Of a DNA stretch of 64,000 nucleotides, positions 50,001-63,194 are shown piece after piece (position 1 is the stretch's first letter; each line of letters starts with the position of its first letter). The DNA lies in assembly GCA_040954595.2 (NCBI GenBank), contig CM082580.2:8432001-8496000 (forward strand), given 5' to 3'. The translations under genes and the position numbers were made by a program. The notes under the pieces were generated by a model. It had not been told where the DNA came from and made no database searches. It saw nothing but the letters and a program-made list of their open reading frames with translations. The DNA is from Balanoglossus misakiensis. Taxonomy: Eukaryota > Hemichordata.

Positions 50001-53000
50001 TGTTCGTTATCATAAACCCCGAGTTCCGACTCCAATTGTCGGGTCTCCAGTTCTTACTCAAAGTACAAAGTATACCTGTCACCACTAGCAATGGCGGCAG
50101 TCTTTATCTACGGACCGGTTCATGTAAGACTAAGCTTCGTCGGTATGATGGGTATGTCATCTGGTTTTGTGTCGTGACACGAAGATGCCCTTCGACAAGC
50201 TGAATTGCACGATGCTTTCTTTTAAGGTCGTTCATACGGAAACACAAAGCAGAGAAGAGTTATTGCACACAGACAGAATAATTAAGTGTGGTTTAATTGT
50301 CTGCCTATACTATTTTAGAACCTTGGCCTCTTTAAAATATTAATATCGATGTCGAGTGCAGGGCGGGTAAGAAGCAGCATACCCATCTCTATTAAAAATC
50401 ATCAGAAAAATATCACATTTTAAAGGTCATTTGTAAGCAATCGGCATAATGCGTATCTCGAACTATTGACCACCATATTATGGCAGTGAGATCCAAACAT
50501 TACACATTCATATACATGTATACTCATCATGTATAGGAAGGATGTACGATGGCACTAGCCGTAAAATATAAACCATAACCATCTCTCTAGAGTCATAAAT
50601 TGTGTGATTTTTGCCTAATCCTTGGCTTATCTACATTCTGATCAGACTCGTCGCCATATGAACTGAGAGCCCAGCTAAAAATAGCCTCATAAATGTCATA
50701 AACGTCACGACTAAAATGCACTAGTCTGATCTCAATCTTTCACGTCGATTTTTATTACTTTTTATGAGAATAGCAAATATTTCCGTATGCGATATGAATT
50801 TTTTTATTGCTGAACCCAAATTCATTTTCGTACAAATTTACACTTGTTGATATTGCAACACTCTAAAACTTGCTATCGACAAACAAACCAAGAACATTAA
50901 TAGTTATTGCGCTATAGAAGTGAATGTTTTTTTTCTAATTCGCAAAGGGGTTATACCAAACTGAGGTGCATATTACAGGCAAATATGAACAAAGAAGTTC
51001 GCACATGTCCGCGTAAAACCGAGTGTCTCCAGATGGTAACATGGTCAACTTTGATTGAAGTGTGGTTAGACATATTGAATAACTATTCCCGGCGAATATT
51101 CAGTCGCAGAGACACAATCCAATCTATAACCCCCCCCCCTCCCACACCTCTGAGGACATTATGACATAACTACTAGTAACCACGAACTTGCATGGATAAT
51201 CGTCGCCATGGCAACTCAGACGAATAAATCGCGATTACAGCAATGCATGTTGCCCAATAACGAGTTTTCAAACAACGACGGAGGTAAATTACCTTGCGCA
51301 ATGACATTTGTTATTGCTTTTTTGTGAGGGCATATGCCAGACGTCTATCCTTGAGTGTGTATACAGTGTGTCTCCCAAAACGTCATTTACAGACGCTCTT
51401 ACGTATCTTTTAATTTCCGCTTAATTTCACCTTAAAAGGCGGTGCGCATGTTTTCGTATTTGATACAATTGTCCAGCGATCCGTGACCCATACGCCGGGC
51501 ACGGTAGGTGGTGATCGCTCATGGCACAGTGTCTGTGCTCATGGCTATGAAACTAAATAACAGTTTGGCCATTGTACCGAGAACAAAAGATGTTGAATAA
51601 TATTCAGAGCTAGGAAAAGGCTTTGCCAAATATTTATCTTCTCTTGAAAGGAATGTCCTGTCTGGCCCGTGTACTCCTCACAGCACGTTTTAGGATAATC
51701 TGCAAGAAGACGTCAAAGGTTTTTTTCAGTGTTCCTATACACTTTCCCCGGGAATAGCTCTAGCTTTGGTGTTTTGACTCGAAAACATCAATTATTGACA
51801 GAGAAATTGCACATAATGACGTTCTCCGACGTCAAATTTGGCTGTCGTCTCCCATTGGCAAATAAGTACATAATGCAAGCTACTCTTTTCACCGCACACC
51901 GTAATGACGCCAGCAATTTTCCGTGTGTATATAATATTTTCCAATCATATATTTTTCGCGCTGTCGCCTACAAGGAGTGAAACGTTTCGTCGTTTCAAAA
52001 AAATGAATCCATGCATGGCAGAGTGTTTCTTTCCACATTTGTGGAGTATGTAACTTCAATTCCCGGGAATTTCAAACTTATCGCAGTATCCATGGGTCGG
52101 TAGCCTCCTTCTGGGCAGCATGGCAGCGACAAACGGCGCATGTCACAGATACTCAGAGTCGGCAGTGTTAGTTTGGAAAATACATGTATAACGAATGTCA
52201 TAACGAATATGTCACTTAAACGCCGTAATGACAGATTCCTTCCTGCGTGTGCGAAAAACAGGCAATTGAGACCGCGATTCATAGGATCCGAATTAGCCTA
52301 TGCGTTTATTGACTGCTTTTTAGTTCTCGCTTACATTCCCTATTCAGGTGTTTACAAAAATGTTCCTATTTGCAGCGCATTTGACTCCGGGCAATCATAT
52401 TCACCGTCCCGTATTCTGAAATTTCACCAGAGAGCATCAATTCACACCAACCACGTCTATTCATGTCTCCGAAATGAAACCTTAAATATACCTTCCTTAA
52501 TTTACGCAGACTTGCTTCACTGTCAATTTGATATTTTTCCCCCCTTTTGAAAGTTCTCACCGCCGCAGGGGTAGACTTATATTGAATTGTGATATTTCCG
52601 CGAACTACCCCCATTCACAGCAGGTGGCGCGATCAGGAAACGGCGCTGGTAAGCGAGCCGCAACAAGCCGTCTTCATGTCGCGACAATAGAATTCTCCAC
52701 ACGAAGACTCTGTTAGGCTTAAACCCAACTAATAGCGACCTCTGCACAGAGTTCATGCCGAATGAACCCAGCCTATAAATTATCCGCGCTTCTGCCCCGA
52801 CACACGGGACAGAATTCAGGGACGCGGGCTCATCATGCAGTTATTTCCATCAAAGTTTCATTCGTTAGAGATCACCAATGCGTCGCGAACAAGAACAAGC
52901 CTTTAATATTCCATTTCGAGTAAATGGAAAATTCGTGTACTTACAAACTAGAGCGTTAGCAAGCTTAATCGTGTTTTTTTTTCTGACTCGTTGTAAGGAA

Positions 53001-56000
53001 ACAGTTTTCCAGCTATTTTACATGTTGAACCCTGTCAGAATCGAGGTGACTTCACTCCAGACTTAATATTTCCGCAAGCTTGACTTAGTCACATGGTCAT
53101 GATGTCGTCCACCGGTCGATAAAGGAACAAACAAAGTGACTTAACCTGCTCCGAGCAACAGAACTGCATTCTACAAGCTTTTTTTAAAAAAAAACGTATT
53201 ATCATTCGATTTATCGCCTTGTGTTTCTTCAATTCCCAAAGAATGACATCTCTCTGACGTCCTCATGTATTTGTATCGCCTGGTCGTGTGTTTTTTGTGT
53301 GTCCTTTTAGCACTGAGTAGCGACGTGCAAATTTGTACTCGCTTTCACTTGTGTTGTTTTTGTCCATTGGTTTATGTTTACTCGCGGGCGCCGTGCCCTG
53401 GTTGCAAATAACGATGTCTCCTGTTCACCATTTGGTGTTATAACCTGCCATAGCAGAAAAAACGCCAGTCTGGATTCCAGACTATGTGTACCTTGTGTAC
53501 CTATTAGCATAATTTAATGACGAGGTGTCCCCTCCTATTCTCACAGAGGGCTTTCACTGCAACCAGCGGCATACGAGACAATTAAAGTCTATGACAGCCA
53601 TCTTAGCCTGGACAGTAAATCATATGCTAAATTTACCTTTTTTTGTACAACAAACACGTGTTTTGCAGATAACGTCCAAGATACAAAGAAAAAAACACTC
53701 ATTTGAGTGTTTGGATAGAGCACCCAGCACAGGTGCCCAATTACTTATGTTACTGTCAACAGAGACCGGCATTAACTAGAACCGCACAGAGATAAAACTA
53801 AATACGCTGTATTGAGCAAACTGTTGTTTTTAGAGGAAATCGTGGGTAAACAGTGGAGTTTAATGGATAGATAATGCGGCACATGCATAATACATGTACA
53901 TAAATTGAGTTTTTGTCCTAATTCTTGTTGCAGCTTTATTTATATTTCATGGGGCTTCGTCTGTTTTACATAATTTTTCTTCCTGTCGATTGAAAATCAG
54001 GTCCTTCAATTAAGCCGAATTGTTAAGGCGTCAGATGTTGGTCACACATGCTCAATACATTATATAGCCCCCTATGTGATCAAAGTTTCCATTGCTAAGC
54101 TTTATATTACGTTTTATTATATTTGGTAAAGGCTTCCTGAATATGTGAAAGAGTTAGTCTGAAGTCTGCTATTAATATCCGCAAAAAAACCTTAAGATTA
54201 AGACCCCATTTGTCGACCATTTCTTTCTAAATGTACGTATTTTTCAGGTCTTTACTCGCTCTATATGTTGTAAACGCAAAAGCCACAAATTTACCCAGAT
54301 TAGTGCCGTGTTTGGAGAGTGTGACTTAGCGCATATCGTCTGAAGAAAGCATTATCTGAAAGGAAATACTGTGCGAAGGTAATCACGACTCGATGATGCA
54401 CGTGTAATCCCGGCCCAATTTCCTCAGTACGTATCTCTGCACTATTATGGCAATATGCATATATCACCATAGATATTAATTCACATGCCGAGGCAAATGT
54501 CCCTATGTGCTGCTACATTCCCCGCACAAGGTCGTTAATATCGCAAGGTTCGTCAGATTTGGAGCGGAAATTCGTTATTTTTTGTCCTAAATACCGGATT
54601 ATTACCTGTATAAGTCTTTCTAGTTATGGAAAACCTCAAATGTACGCAGCTAGACGCCACAGGCAAATTTCAGGATATTCTCCGGGCAAGCATGCAGAAT
54701 AATGAACCCGGTACATGTACACAATAGATGATACCTCGCCATGCAATCATCCAGGGCCCTACCGTACGCCAGTACAAGATAATGCATTGAAATATTCAAT
54801 TGGCAGTTATGTTTCACACTGGTACTTCGATATTGAGAAGTTGGGCATGCTTTCTCTGCTTTCCCGTTCGTGTTAACATATCATTTCTTCTATCTTTTAC
54901 TACAGTGAGTTGCCGACCCTTTATCCAAAATGAAATTATTCTAATGTAATATGACCCCATAGCACAAAGTAAACCCCTTTTTAAGGCAGCCAGAATTCAA
55001 AATCAAGCAACACAATGTCTATACGCAAACACCACAGTCATGGCTAATGTTAGTGGTTATATTGGCAGGGTAACTCATTACACTTGACCTCCATTTCAAG
55101 TACGGACCGATGACTCACACCGTGCTAGACCTGTCTACTGTTCTGTAGTTCCTGTTTTGTTTCAAACACTATAATGATTTCAAGAAACCGTACGAGCACA
55201 ATCAACTGACAATCCCAGGAGCGTATAGTATAGTATGCATCACCGAATGCATGTACGAGATCACGATTTCCGTCAGAAGAATAAAAGAAGTATATTAGAT
55301 ATATATTGACCACAGCAGCGGGTCCGCTCTATCCGGGGAACGGCATCGATGCCATACTTCATTACCCCCCGAAACTACACGTTTTTTCACGCTCAACTTG
55401 GTACTGTGTTTGCTGTTGATGTTGAATGCAGACGACTTGATTCTCCCCGATGGACGTCGTCAGGGATATGTCAGCCATCATGAAAGGGTGGGCTGGGGAA
55501 ACTGCGGGCCGTTCTTGTGTTTAGAAAACTTTACCTGGGCGAGGGTTTGGTTTTACAGAAACAATACCGAACTCAGCTGGTGCCATGGGATGTAACAATA
55601 TTTAGGGCTAGATCCCTAAGTACATCGGCGCTGACCCTGAAGTTAGTGAAGGTCAGCTTAATTGGTTATTGTCGCCACGTGCCCTGGGAATATACAGCTG
55701 CACTGACAAAACGCAATGTCACGGGTAGCGTTTCCCCCGCGGGCTCGAATTACTCTCAATCCCACAGAGAACAGTGGTCCATAGCCTACATAAGCTTATA
55801 TTACGGGTATTAGACTGGTACAGAGAGATAGCTAACCAAACCAAGCGCCAATTATGCCAATCAAAATAACCTGATGATGTCCTTATATGGTAATTTCGAT
55901 GAGGTCACCCTCTTGTGGGCTTGGGTCGGACCAGATGTACTCGTACCCCAGGACTCGTACACAACTTTTTGCGGTACACTTTATCTCTGTGTATTTCGTG

Positions 56001-59000
56001 TTAAGTGGATTTCTTGTACGAGTTTACAGTTATAATGATGAAACGTAAGCATGGAAAGCTCGTCACCATGTACATTTCATAACAATGTCTTCAACTGTAT
56101 CCATCTTGTATCGCACCCTTTTATTCAGCCTCCCGTTGCAAGAGTACGCTATCGCGGTATGCGCGCATGGTGTATAAGAAATACTCCACAAAATCAGCAC
56201 GTTGTCGTCTGTCGATTTAGGATAAGGAGAAGATTGAAGTATTTTATCGATTAAAATGCGCTGAAAGCGGCAGCTATTGGGGCTTTAAGGTGGGCTCGCT
56301 CTTTTGTGCAGTCGCTGCTACCCCCGCTGGCAAAGTTCAATCGGGGTTGCAGCGTAATAACTTTCAATCCATCAAGAGGACGGGACCGTAATTCGCTTGG
56401 GCCAGTGCGCCATTTCTCAGGTGATGAAATGACGTCTCTATCAAGATGCTTGGTTTATGCATCGGCCGATAAACACACGACGGCATTAATTGAAAATGGG
56501 AACCGTTCATGCCGTAACTGCTTGTGCAGTTTACTCATGTTCATAATTGTCTCCCCGTCCCGGGGGCAGACTCCAATCGCTGCGTTCCAAACCCAATTAA
56601 TTTTAATCCTCCTCCGCGTTTAGAGACATGAAAGGGGATATTGGAATGTTACAGGAAATCTGTCTGCTCCACTCGCAAAAAAGAGTGACAATTTACTGTG
56701 CATTAATGTGAAAGGAAAACAAATATTATGTCGCAATATTTAACAATTAACGTCCATTGCTAATACATCCAATCACTGTGGATTGTGCGAATGTGGAGCT
56801 GCGTATTGAGTCCTCGTTTTTGTGAATTATTGCCCAGCCCAGCTTCGCCTGCGGATAAGGTTGATTAAAACACGGTTGGATTACGTCGTTTGAGAGAAAG
56901 TCCCGATTGTATTTGGGTAAGATATATGTGTCTCCCGTGATGATTGGAGGAAAGGGGATTTTAGCGGTCGTCACTCGACTGGCCTTGTGAAGCGGTCAGT
57001 GTCTTCGGGGATTTTTAAACAAGCGGGGATTGCATTTTTGTAAAATACGCGGAAAACATATCCTATGACACGGTTTCTTTTATTTCCTATCATCCATTTC
57101 AATTAGCGATCGGAAACGCCGAATGCATATCTGCGCGTAATTAACTTGATAAACAATATTAGTATATGCTGACGTCAACGCAAGGCAGATCGCCGGACTG
57201 GCTTGACTATAGTATTAATTGAACATTAATAAGCAACATATGCCTTACGACAGGAAATATTGCTTTTAAAAAGTCGTGCGGGTAACATGCAGCTCCACCT
57301 TAAATTCATTTATTCAAGCGACACAGGGCATCGCTCAAGATTTCCTCTTCATTGTACATTTGCACTTGGAAATACAACACAAGAAAAAGCGATACGTGAA
57401 GGGTTCGTTTTCACTGCAGTTGGAAATAAGATATACGGAACAAGTTACAAAGGAATGCGAACACTTATCGCAGATGACTTTAATGTTACATTACAATAGA
57501 ATTTAGAGATATAAATAAATTACGAGTCAGATAACAAGAAACAAGGCACTTTAACAAAGAATTGTATGTAACGAGATATTTCTTTGTAACTTTGTTTGTG
57601 ACGACCACACCGCTAGAAATAAAAAGAAACGATAAAAAATGATAAAAAGTTTCTTTTTTAAAAGTATATCTTCGACATGATTGTTTCGCGTATTTCACTT
57701 CACATCACAGAAAGCGACGTGCAAACTTTCAAAGTGTCGACTGCATCTATGTCCAGCTATTTGAACGGCGAGCGGTGTCGGTATGCGTTCCAAATGACTT
57801 GACAAATTTGATGGGCCAATGGATTTTTCGATATACTGTCGGCACTACCTTTGCCGGTGTGCCTATTATTAGACCATCTGCTCATTGCGTATTCAATTAC
57901 TGGCCGTGCGCCGGTTTATGCAATCAAATTATATCGCAGTCAATTCACCGGCAGTCGTTGTAAAGTGCAGAGACCTCCATCATGATGAGATGTCATTCTC
58001 TCACCTGCGAGTTGAAAAGTTTCGTTTCTTCCATAACTTTTATTGGTTTTAAATCGGGTTCTAGTAAACTTCGAGTAGAAAACAGGGACAACATCCTTTG
58101 CTGATGACGCCAATCAGGAGAACTCTTCATAAGGATTGAAGTTCACAAACAATACACATGAGTGTATACAGCTAAAGAGCCGTTACTGTATACTGGACAA
58201 AAAGGCTGAACTTGTCAAACAGAAGCCAAGAACATCACTCAAATCACACGAAAACGCACCTTCGAATTACCCCGTTTAATACGCGCACAGGATGCCATAA
58301 AACATACAGATATTGTACCCCGTGGACCTTCCGGTCTATCTGTTGACTGAGAATGTTTCTGTCTCTTTGTCGGGACGAAAACAAGAATTGAATCGCAGCC
58401 GGCGTCACTTGTTGGTCTTCTACAGAATGCCAACATCTTAAAGTGCTGGCGAGGCCAGTGGAAATGGACAGATAATACGTGGTCGCTCGAAGGTACTGAG
58501 AAAGTCTCAACAAACTCAGTGACCTGATTCCGTGCTGTAATATTTGCATGCATTTGGTCTTTTCATACTGCGTCTACATTAATCTCTTGAGCTCGTTGCC
58601 CCACAAGAAAACGAATCAAAATTGCCTTTTCACGTTGTTGCCACACACTATGAGATATGTTAATATTTTACAAGTTATAATCAAATGCGGCTGCGGGTTA
58701 AGCCACTCTGCAGATTTTGTAATTTGCCAGTCAATCGAAAGCACCACCCGTGATCACATTAGGTAATTCGACATCTGGTGGCGAGGTGGGTAGAGTTTAG
58801 AGAATTGTGTGAAAGATTGCGTTTCCCGGTCCACGAAATTGCAATGCAAGAAGAGTCGCCGTTGATATTCTTAATAAAGGATGTTACGCTGAACCACTGT
58901 CCTGGTGAAATCATAATTCGGGTGTGGGGTCCGGGTGGGGGATTAAACACTTTTAGAACCAACCAAGATCCTCTGTATGTATATCTGTTCTCAATAGAAT

Positions 59001-59081
59001 GACACACCTCGTGAACCACGCCCCTTTTTAAACAGCACTGAATAAATTAATGACCTTCGCTTTAAAGGGAGGGTCGCACGG

Positions 59082-59101
59082 GTCACGGTCTTGTCCGTGA
59101 C
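59082..59101. repeat. Small GC-rich hairpin
   Basis: GTCACGG and CCGTGAC flank a six-base loop. Perfect seven-pair stem in gene B intron 2; no known function. Confidence 0.5.
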
Positions 59102-60344
59102 ACCAATCGATCGCGTGATGATCCCATTAAACCGCCGGCGGCACTCAATGCGACTCGTGCAGAATCGAACCCGCATAAACAGGAAATAGATTCCGCGAAC
59201 TTCCTGTTCGTAACCCGCGATAACTTGAGAGGGCGAAGTACCTCTATTGAAATTAAACGCCTTCATTTGCTTCGTCATTATCCTCCTGTAAGTCGTTCAA
59301 CGGGGGGTTAATACGTATACGTGGGATGTCGCACTCTTAGCCGGTCAAAGTCAAACGCATTTGACAGACATGCCCGTCAATGAGCTTGCACGTCTCCCTA
59401 ATGCAGTTCGCGTTGACATGTCTCTCTCGTTTACTTTCCTCTGGGCTTTTGTTCCATTTACGTTGTCATTTTGTATTACTCATCAGTTCACTTTCTGTCC
59501 TTAACTTAATACCGATCAATTCAGTTCGTCAACAACGTTAACCCATTTCCGCCGAACTTCTCCTCATTATACGCGGCTAGAAGTATAAAAAAAATAAGAA
59601 TCCATTTCCCATGTCTCTGCGTTCCTAATACCTCAACTTGTCAGGATTTAGAAAATGTATCAGGCAAAAGTAATGTCGTCTGCAGACGACCATTATTCAG
59701 TATTTCCGATATCCCAAATGAGCAGCAAAGAACACGTAACTTATTGTGGTATATATAGAGGGTTTTAAAGCCCCAACAGACGTAGGAAATCGTGTGTATG
59801 TCCGGGTATGTCACGATAGGTTCAAATAGTCTTTTCGTCACTGTGCTTTTAATATAGATCCATACCCGTTCTCACTCATCGCTAGTTTCCCTTGTTTCTA
59901 AAAATTAATTGCCTGACTTGCTCACGGCGATCAATACGCGTCCACAAATCCCGTCGGATGCTGCACGCACACCACAGCGCGGGGATGCCAAGTATGGTGG
60001 AGATAATCAAACGAACATATGTCTTCTTAAATTTAAGATGTTTATCTATCATTCCGTCTCCTAAAGCTGTCTTCGCTGTGGTCTTCTGGGCCCATCTCTC
60101 GCTTCAACTTCAATTAAACAGCGATCCGTCTATTAAAGCCTACGTGTAATTTGCGACGGATCCTTTTTAATTCAACCTTTAGGGTACCGCTATGTCAAAA
60201 TCAAAAGGGCCGACGTCTGTGGCTTTGACGTTCTAAATGTATTTAGAAGCCATATCTTCATGATCTTTGGTAATAACAAAAATCCGTCATTTTTTTCTCA
60301 AAGTTTTACTCCTGCTTGTATATTTAGCCCATTCGAGATTTAAT

Positions 60345-60360
60345 AGACAGACAGACAGAC
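60345..60360. repeat. (AGAC)4 microsatellite
   Basis: Four exact units in gene B intron 2. Confidence 0.85.
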
Positions 60361-62365
60361 AAAGGGCTTAACATTGAGCTTCTGTGAGTTGAATTTAATC
60401 ACACTCATGAAGACTAGCGACCGACAATCCCAAATCAGTCCGCGGCACGGCATGTGATCAGGCACAAAGGGTCGAGGACGCGTCACTTGAGATGCCAAAT
60501 CGATCTCTCATCAAGGGTTAGCTGAGGATTTAGATTTAGACACTTTTCACGAATAGTTACTTCCACGGTTTATCTTCTATATCGTATCTGTTTCCGAAAA
60601 AAAAGTTTTCGCTGTCGATGGATGACATTATATCGTGAAATCTCGATTTGTAGTATTTTTCCATTGAGAAGAATGAGAAGAAAGGATGACTCAAAAAAAC
60701 AACTGAAAACATAACGAAAGTTACAGCTAATGAAGCTTTAAACCAGATATACAATATTGTAAAAGGTCCTGATCCGCGCGATGTGAATGTGGCTCCCTGT
60801 TCCATCTTGAAATGACAGCGATCACTCGGCAACCGGAACAAGTCTTCCCGCTGAGACCTATATCAGGATTTTTAGATCAAAGCGACATACTTTTCTTCAC
60901 GCATTCAGAAAAAAATATCTAGTGCCAAGGCTTATCATTGTGGCGTGCTAGTCTCGTATGCGTGACAGGTTACACTGAGAATTACGATCGATATTAAGGT
61001 TGTCTGTGCTTTGGACCACATACCAGCGTTCTGAAATTACAAATCGCGGCAAGGACAATGCACTATTGGAGGAAATATCGCGAATTTATTCCGCGATTGT
61101 ACTTCAGTTTGTCGAGACAATTTCCGCAGTTCAGAGTATGGGGATCGACCGCGTTGAGGGGTGATTATCTATTCCGTTTCGATAGAGTTCGCCATAATCT
61201 CAAAAATAATCGTGGTGTAGAAATCGGTAATAAGCTAACCGGTATCCGCGAGGTAAGCGTGGTCGATATAAATTATCCCGGTATACAATATGACATGTTG
61301 CACAATTCATGTTAATACGCTATAGGATTTAGTTCGTACATGTAATATGGTTGCTTTTAAGGACGCTTAAGTGAAAATAAATAAAGAGTTGCGCAAAGTA
61401 CTAAATTAGTTTATGAAATGTAACACGCATAGGTTGAAACTCGAAACTTTTCAATATAAATGGAATTACGGAAACTATCCGGACGTAAGCAAAACTGTCC
61501 AGGTGGCTCACTGAAGGAACATGGCGGTTTGTTTAAAGGTGTACAAAAAGAAACTGTAGTGGAAAACACCGTCAGATGTTACAGCCAATGTCCCTTTAAT
61601 CCTGGCCTATATCAGTAGGCCATGTAGGCACGGCAATGGCTACATTTTCATATTAGACTAACCAACTTATTCAAAAGTGTAAGATTTGACCTAGATCGCC
61701 GTGTAAGGATGCAGAACGCCTTGGAAACCCGGTTGTCGCGTTTAAAAAGCGTACGCGTATGTATAAACAAAGCGCCGATTAAGTATCGTGTGTGTATACA
61801 TCTTATCGTTCGATCCTGCTCCATCTAAGTGGTTTTCGGACTGCAGAAAGTATAATGTTGACTTGGAGAGCGTGACCACGCATAATAAAGTGATACCAAA
61901 TCGCCTGATCAATATTGTCGCTCAACCAGGCTGACAAAGTAATGACAGACATTTCTTTTCTTAAATCGACTTCACAGAATCACGGACCGCAGTGCAGTTA
62001 GGAATAAATTGTGAATAAATGATTGTTACTTATTGTTTATTTTATTCTGGGAGACGGTACAAATTTAGATTATATGAATATATGCTGCCCCATGCATGCA
62101 GAACAGCCGCCAATTTTTGCTGCACACGGTCGTTCGATTACGAGAATCTCTGTTGCGACCACGTAAGAAAAGAAAAAAACAAAAAGGCTTTTTTCGATTA
62201 TCGCTTCAAGTGTGTGTTTGCACCAGTTTTCGGAATGTCCGATTAATGGAACTACCAGCAAAATTGTGTGTGGGTTAATGAACAAGTTGACTGTGCATGC
62301 AAGATATTTAACGTAGATGTGGGTAAACTGTGAAGTTCCTTTGTGGTGTGGGGAACAAAGAACTG

Positions 62366-62368
<3 letters not shown>

Positions 62369-62404
<36 letters not shown>
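62369..62404. repeat. (TC)18 microsatellite in the polypyrimidine tract of gene B intron 2
   Basis: A perfect 36-base TC array ends 32 bases before the exon 3 acceptor and is continuous with a further pyrimidine-rich run (62405-62433), giving a 65-base pyrimidine stretch. Such arrays change length readily, so the tract is likely polymorphic. Confidence 0.95.
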
Positions 62405-62409
<5 letters not shown>

Positions 62410-62436
62410 TTCTTCTCCCTCCCCTCTCTTTCACAG

Positions 62437-63194
62437 CATCCCTGTTGTTATGCATACCAGTGGCGCAGTACAGAAAAGTGGAATACATGGACTGGTTCGG
62501 AACGCGGCCGTTCTGCATCGAGGTGTGGCCGTCGCCCACCTGGGAGATTATGTGGTTCTTCTACATGTTCGTCGTGGCCTATCTGGTGCCGCTGCTCATC
62601 ATCTCCGTTTGCATAGGCATGATCCTGCGTCTCGTCTGGAAGTCGTCGACCATGTTTCAGACCACGCAGTCCAAAGCCCAGCGCGCCAGGCAGCGGAAGA
62701 AGATCAGGAAGACGCGAATGGTCTGCGTGGTCATTCTGATCTTCTCCATGTGCTGGCTGCCGGTGCACATCGTCAACATCAAAGTGAGATTTGACAAGAG
62801 CGATGATGTCGACATGGTGACGTACGGTTTCCAGCTGTTCAGCAACTGTCTGTCTTACGCCAATTCCTGCGTCAACCCCATCATCTACGCCTTCATGAGT
62901 GAAAACTTCCGACGACGCTTCAGAGAGATCTTCTCTTGCGGGCCTCGGAAGAAAGCGCGGTCCCGGGAGCGGGGGACGATAATAATCGCGATGGCCGACG
63001 GGAAGCCGGTTTACACAAGGCGAAGCCGCTCGTCCCACGTAAGGCGTCTCCATGGTAACCACCACTGTGAAATGACTGTTTGTGATTCGCCTTCATCGAA
63101 TCCGTTCATGAGCGATTCTGACGACAGTGTGGACAGTCCCGTGATGAGGCGCAACGGCAGGCACAACTTCGTAGAACGAGCAGTTCGTTTGTAA
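62437..63194 (+). CDS. Receptor gene B, coding exon 3: ECL2, TM5-TM7 and cytoplasmic tail
   Basis: The exon begins after TTTCACAG; its first two bases complete codon 206, and the frame then runs to TAA at 63192-63194, giving 457 residues in total. ECL2 contains C232, the disulphide partner of C152. TM5 has P257 (5.50). Intracellular loop 3 is short and very basic (about 283-299). TM6 has C-W-L-P at 311-314, and TM7 ends with N-P-I-I-Y at 352-356. A cysteine at 373 after helix 8 is a likely palmitoylation site. The tail of about 85 residues has an S-D-S-D-D-S acidic serine cluster, likely a kinase and arrestin site, and ends V-R-L, which fits a class II PDZ-ligand pattern. All canonical class A switches are intact, so the receptor should be functional. 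Large frames on the minus strand and in other plus frames across this exon are shadows. Confidence 0.93.

Larger units (their letters stand above)
44782..62436 (+). other. Intron 2 of receptor gene B, about 17.7 kb
   Basis: This phase 1 intron runs from GTAAGT to a pyrimidine tract ending TCTTTCACAG. It contains a compound microsatellite (45401-45502), a perfect 30-base palindrome (47016-47045), C-rich homopolymers near 46970 and 51130, ten of the window's TACATGTA words, and an (TC)18 array next to the acceptor. Several 100-140 codon open frames (for example 49778-50203 and 52140-52550) have no recognisable domain or splice context and are expected by chance in this much sequence. I see no nested gene. 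Confidence 0.88.

Noticed and set aside
49778-50203. 141-codon open frame on the plus strand in gene B intron 2
   Set aside because: No domain, signal or splice context; it opens with a non-ATG codon, and one or two frames of this length are expected by chance in 64 kb of six-frame sequence.
52140-52550. 136-codon open frame on the plus strand
   Set aside because: No recognisable family; chance length in AT-leaning intron sequence.
33449-57177. Several TGACGTCA cAMP-response words (near 33450, 39897, 43857, 47072, 57170)
   Set aside because: Scattered, not clustered near either start codon; no way to judge function from sequence alone.
59150-59180. GGGTTCGATTC on the minus strand, like a tRNA B-box
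   Set aside because: The T-stem does not pair and no A-box or acceptor stem can be built around it.
61533-61601. Short TTTAAAGG ... CCTTTAAT mirror pair
   Set aside because: The match is too short and AT-biased; no target duplication was visible.
62330-62794. 154-codon plus-strand frame through the TC array into exon 3
   Set aside because: It translates the microsatellite as a Leu/Ser repeat and then the receptor exon in the wrong frame.
62448-63065. 205-codon minus-strand frame opposite receptor exon 3
   Set aside because: Antisense shadow of the GC-rich TM5-TM7 coding exon; its Asp/His/Arg-rich composition is typical of antisense translation.
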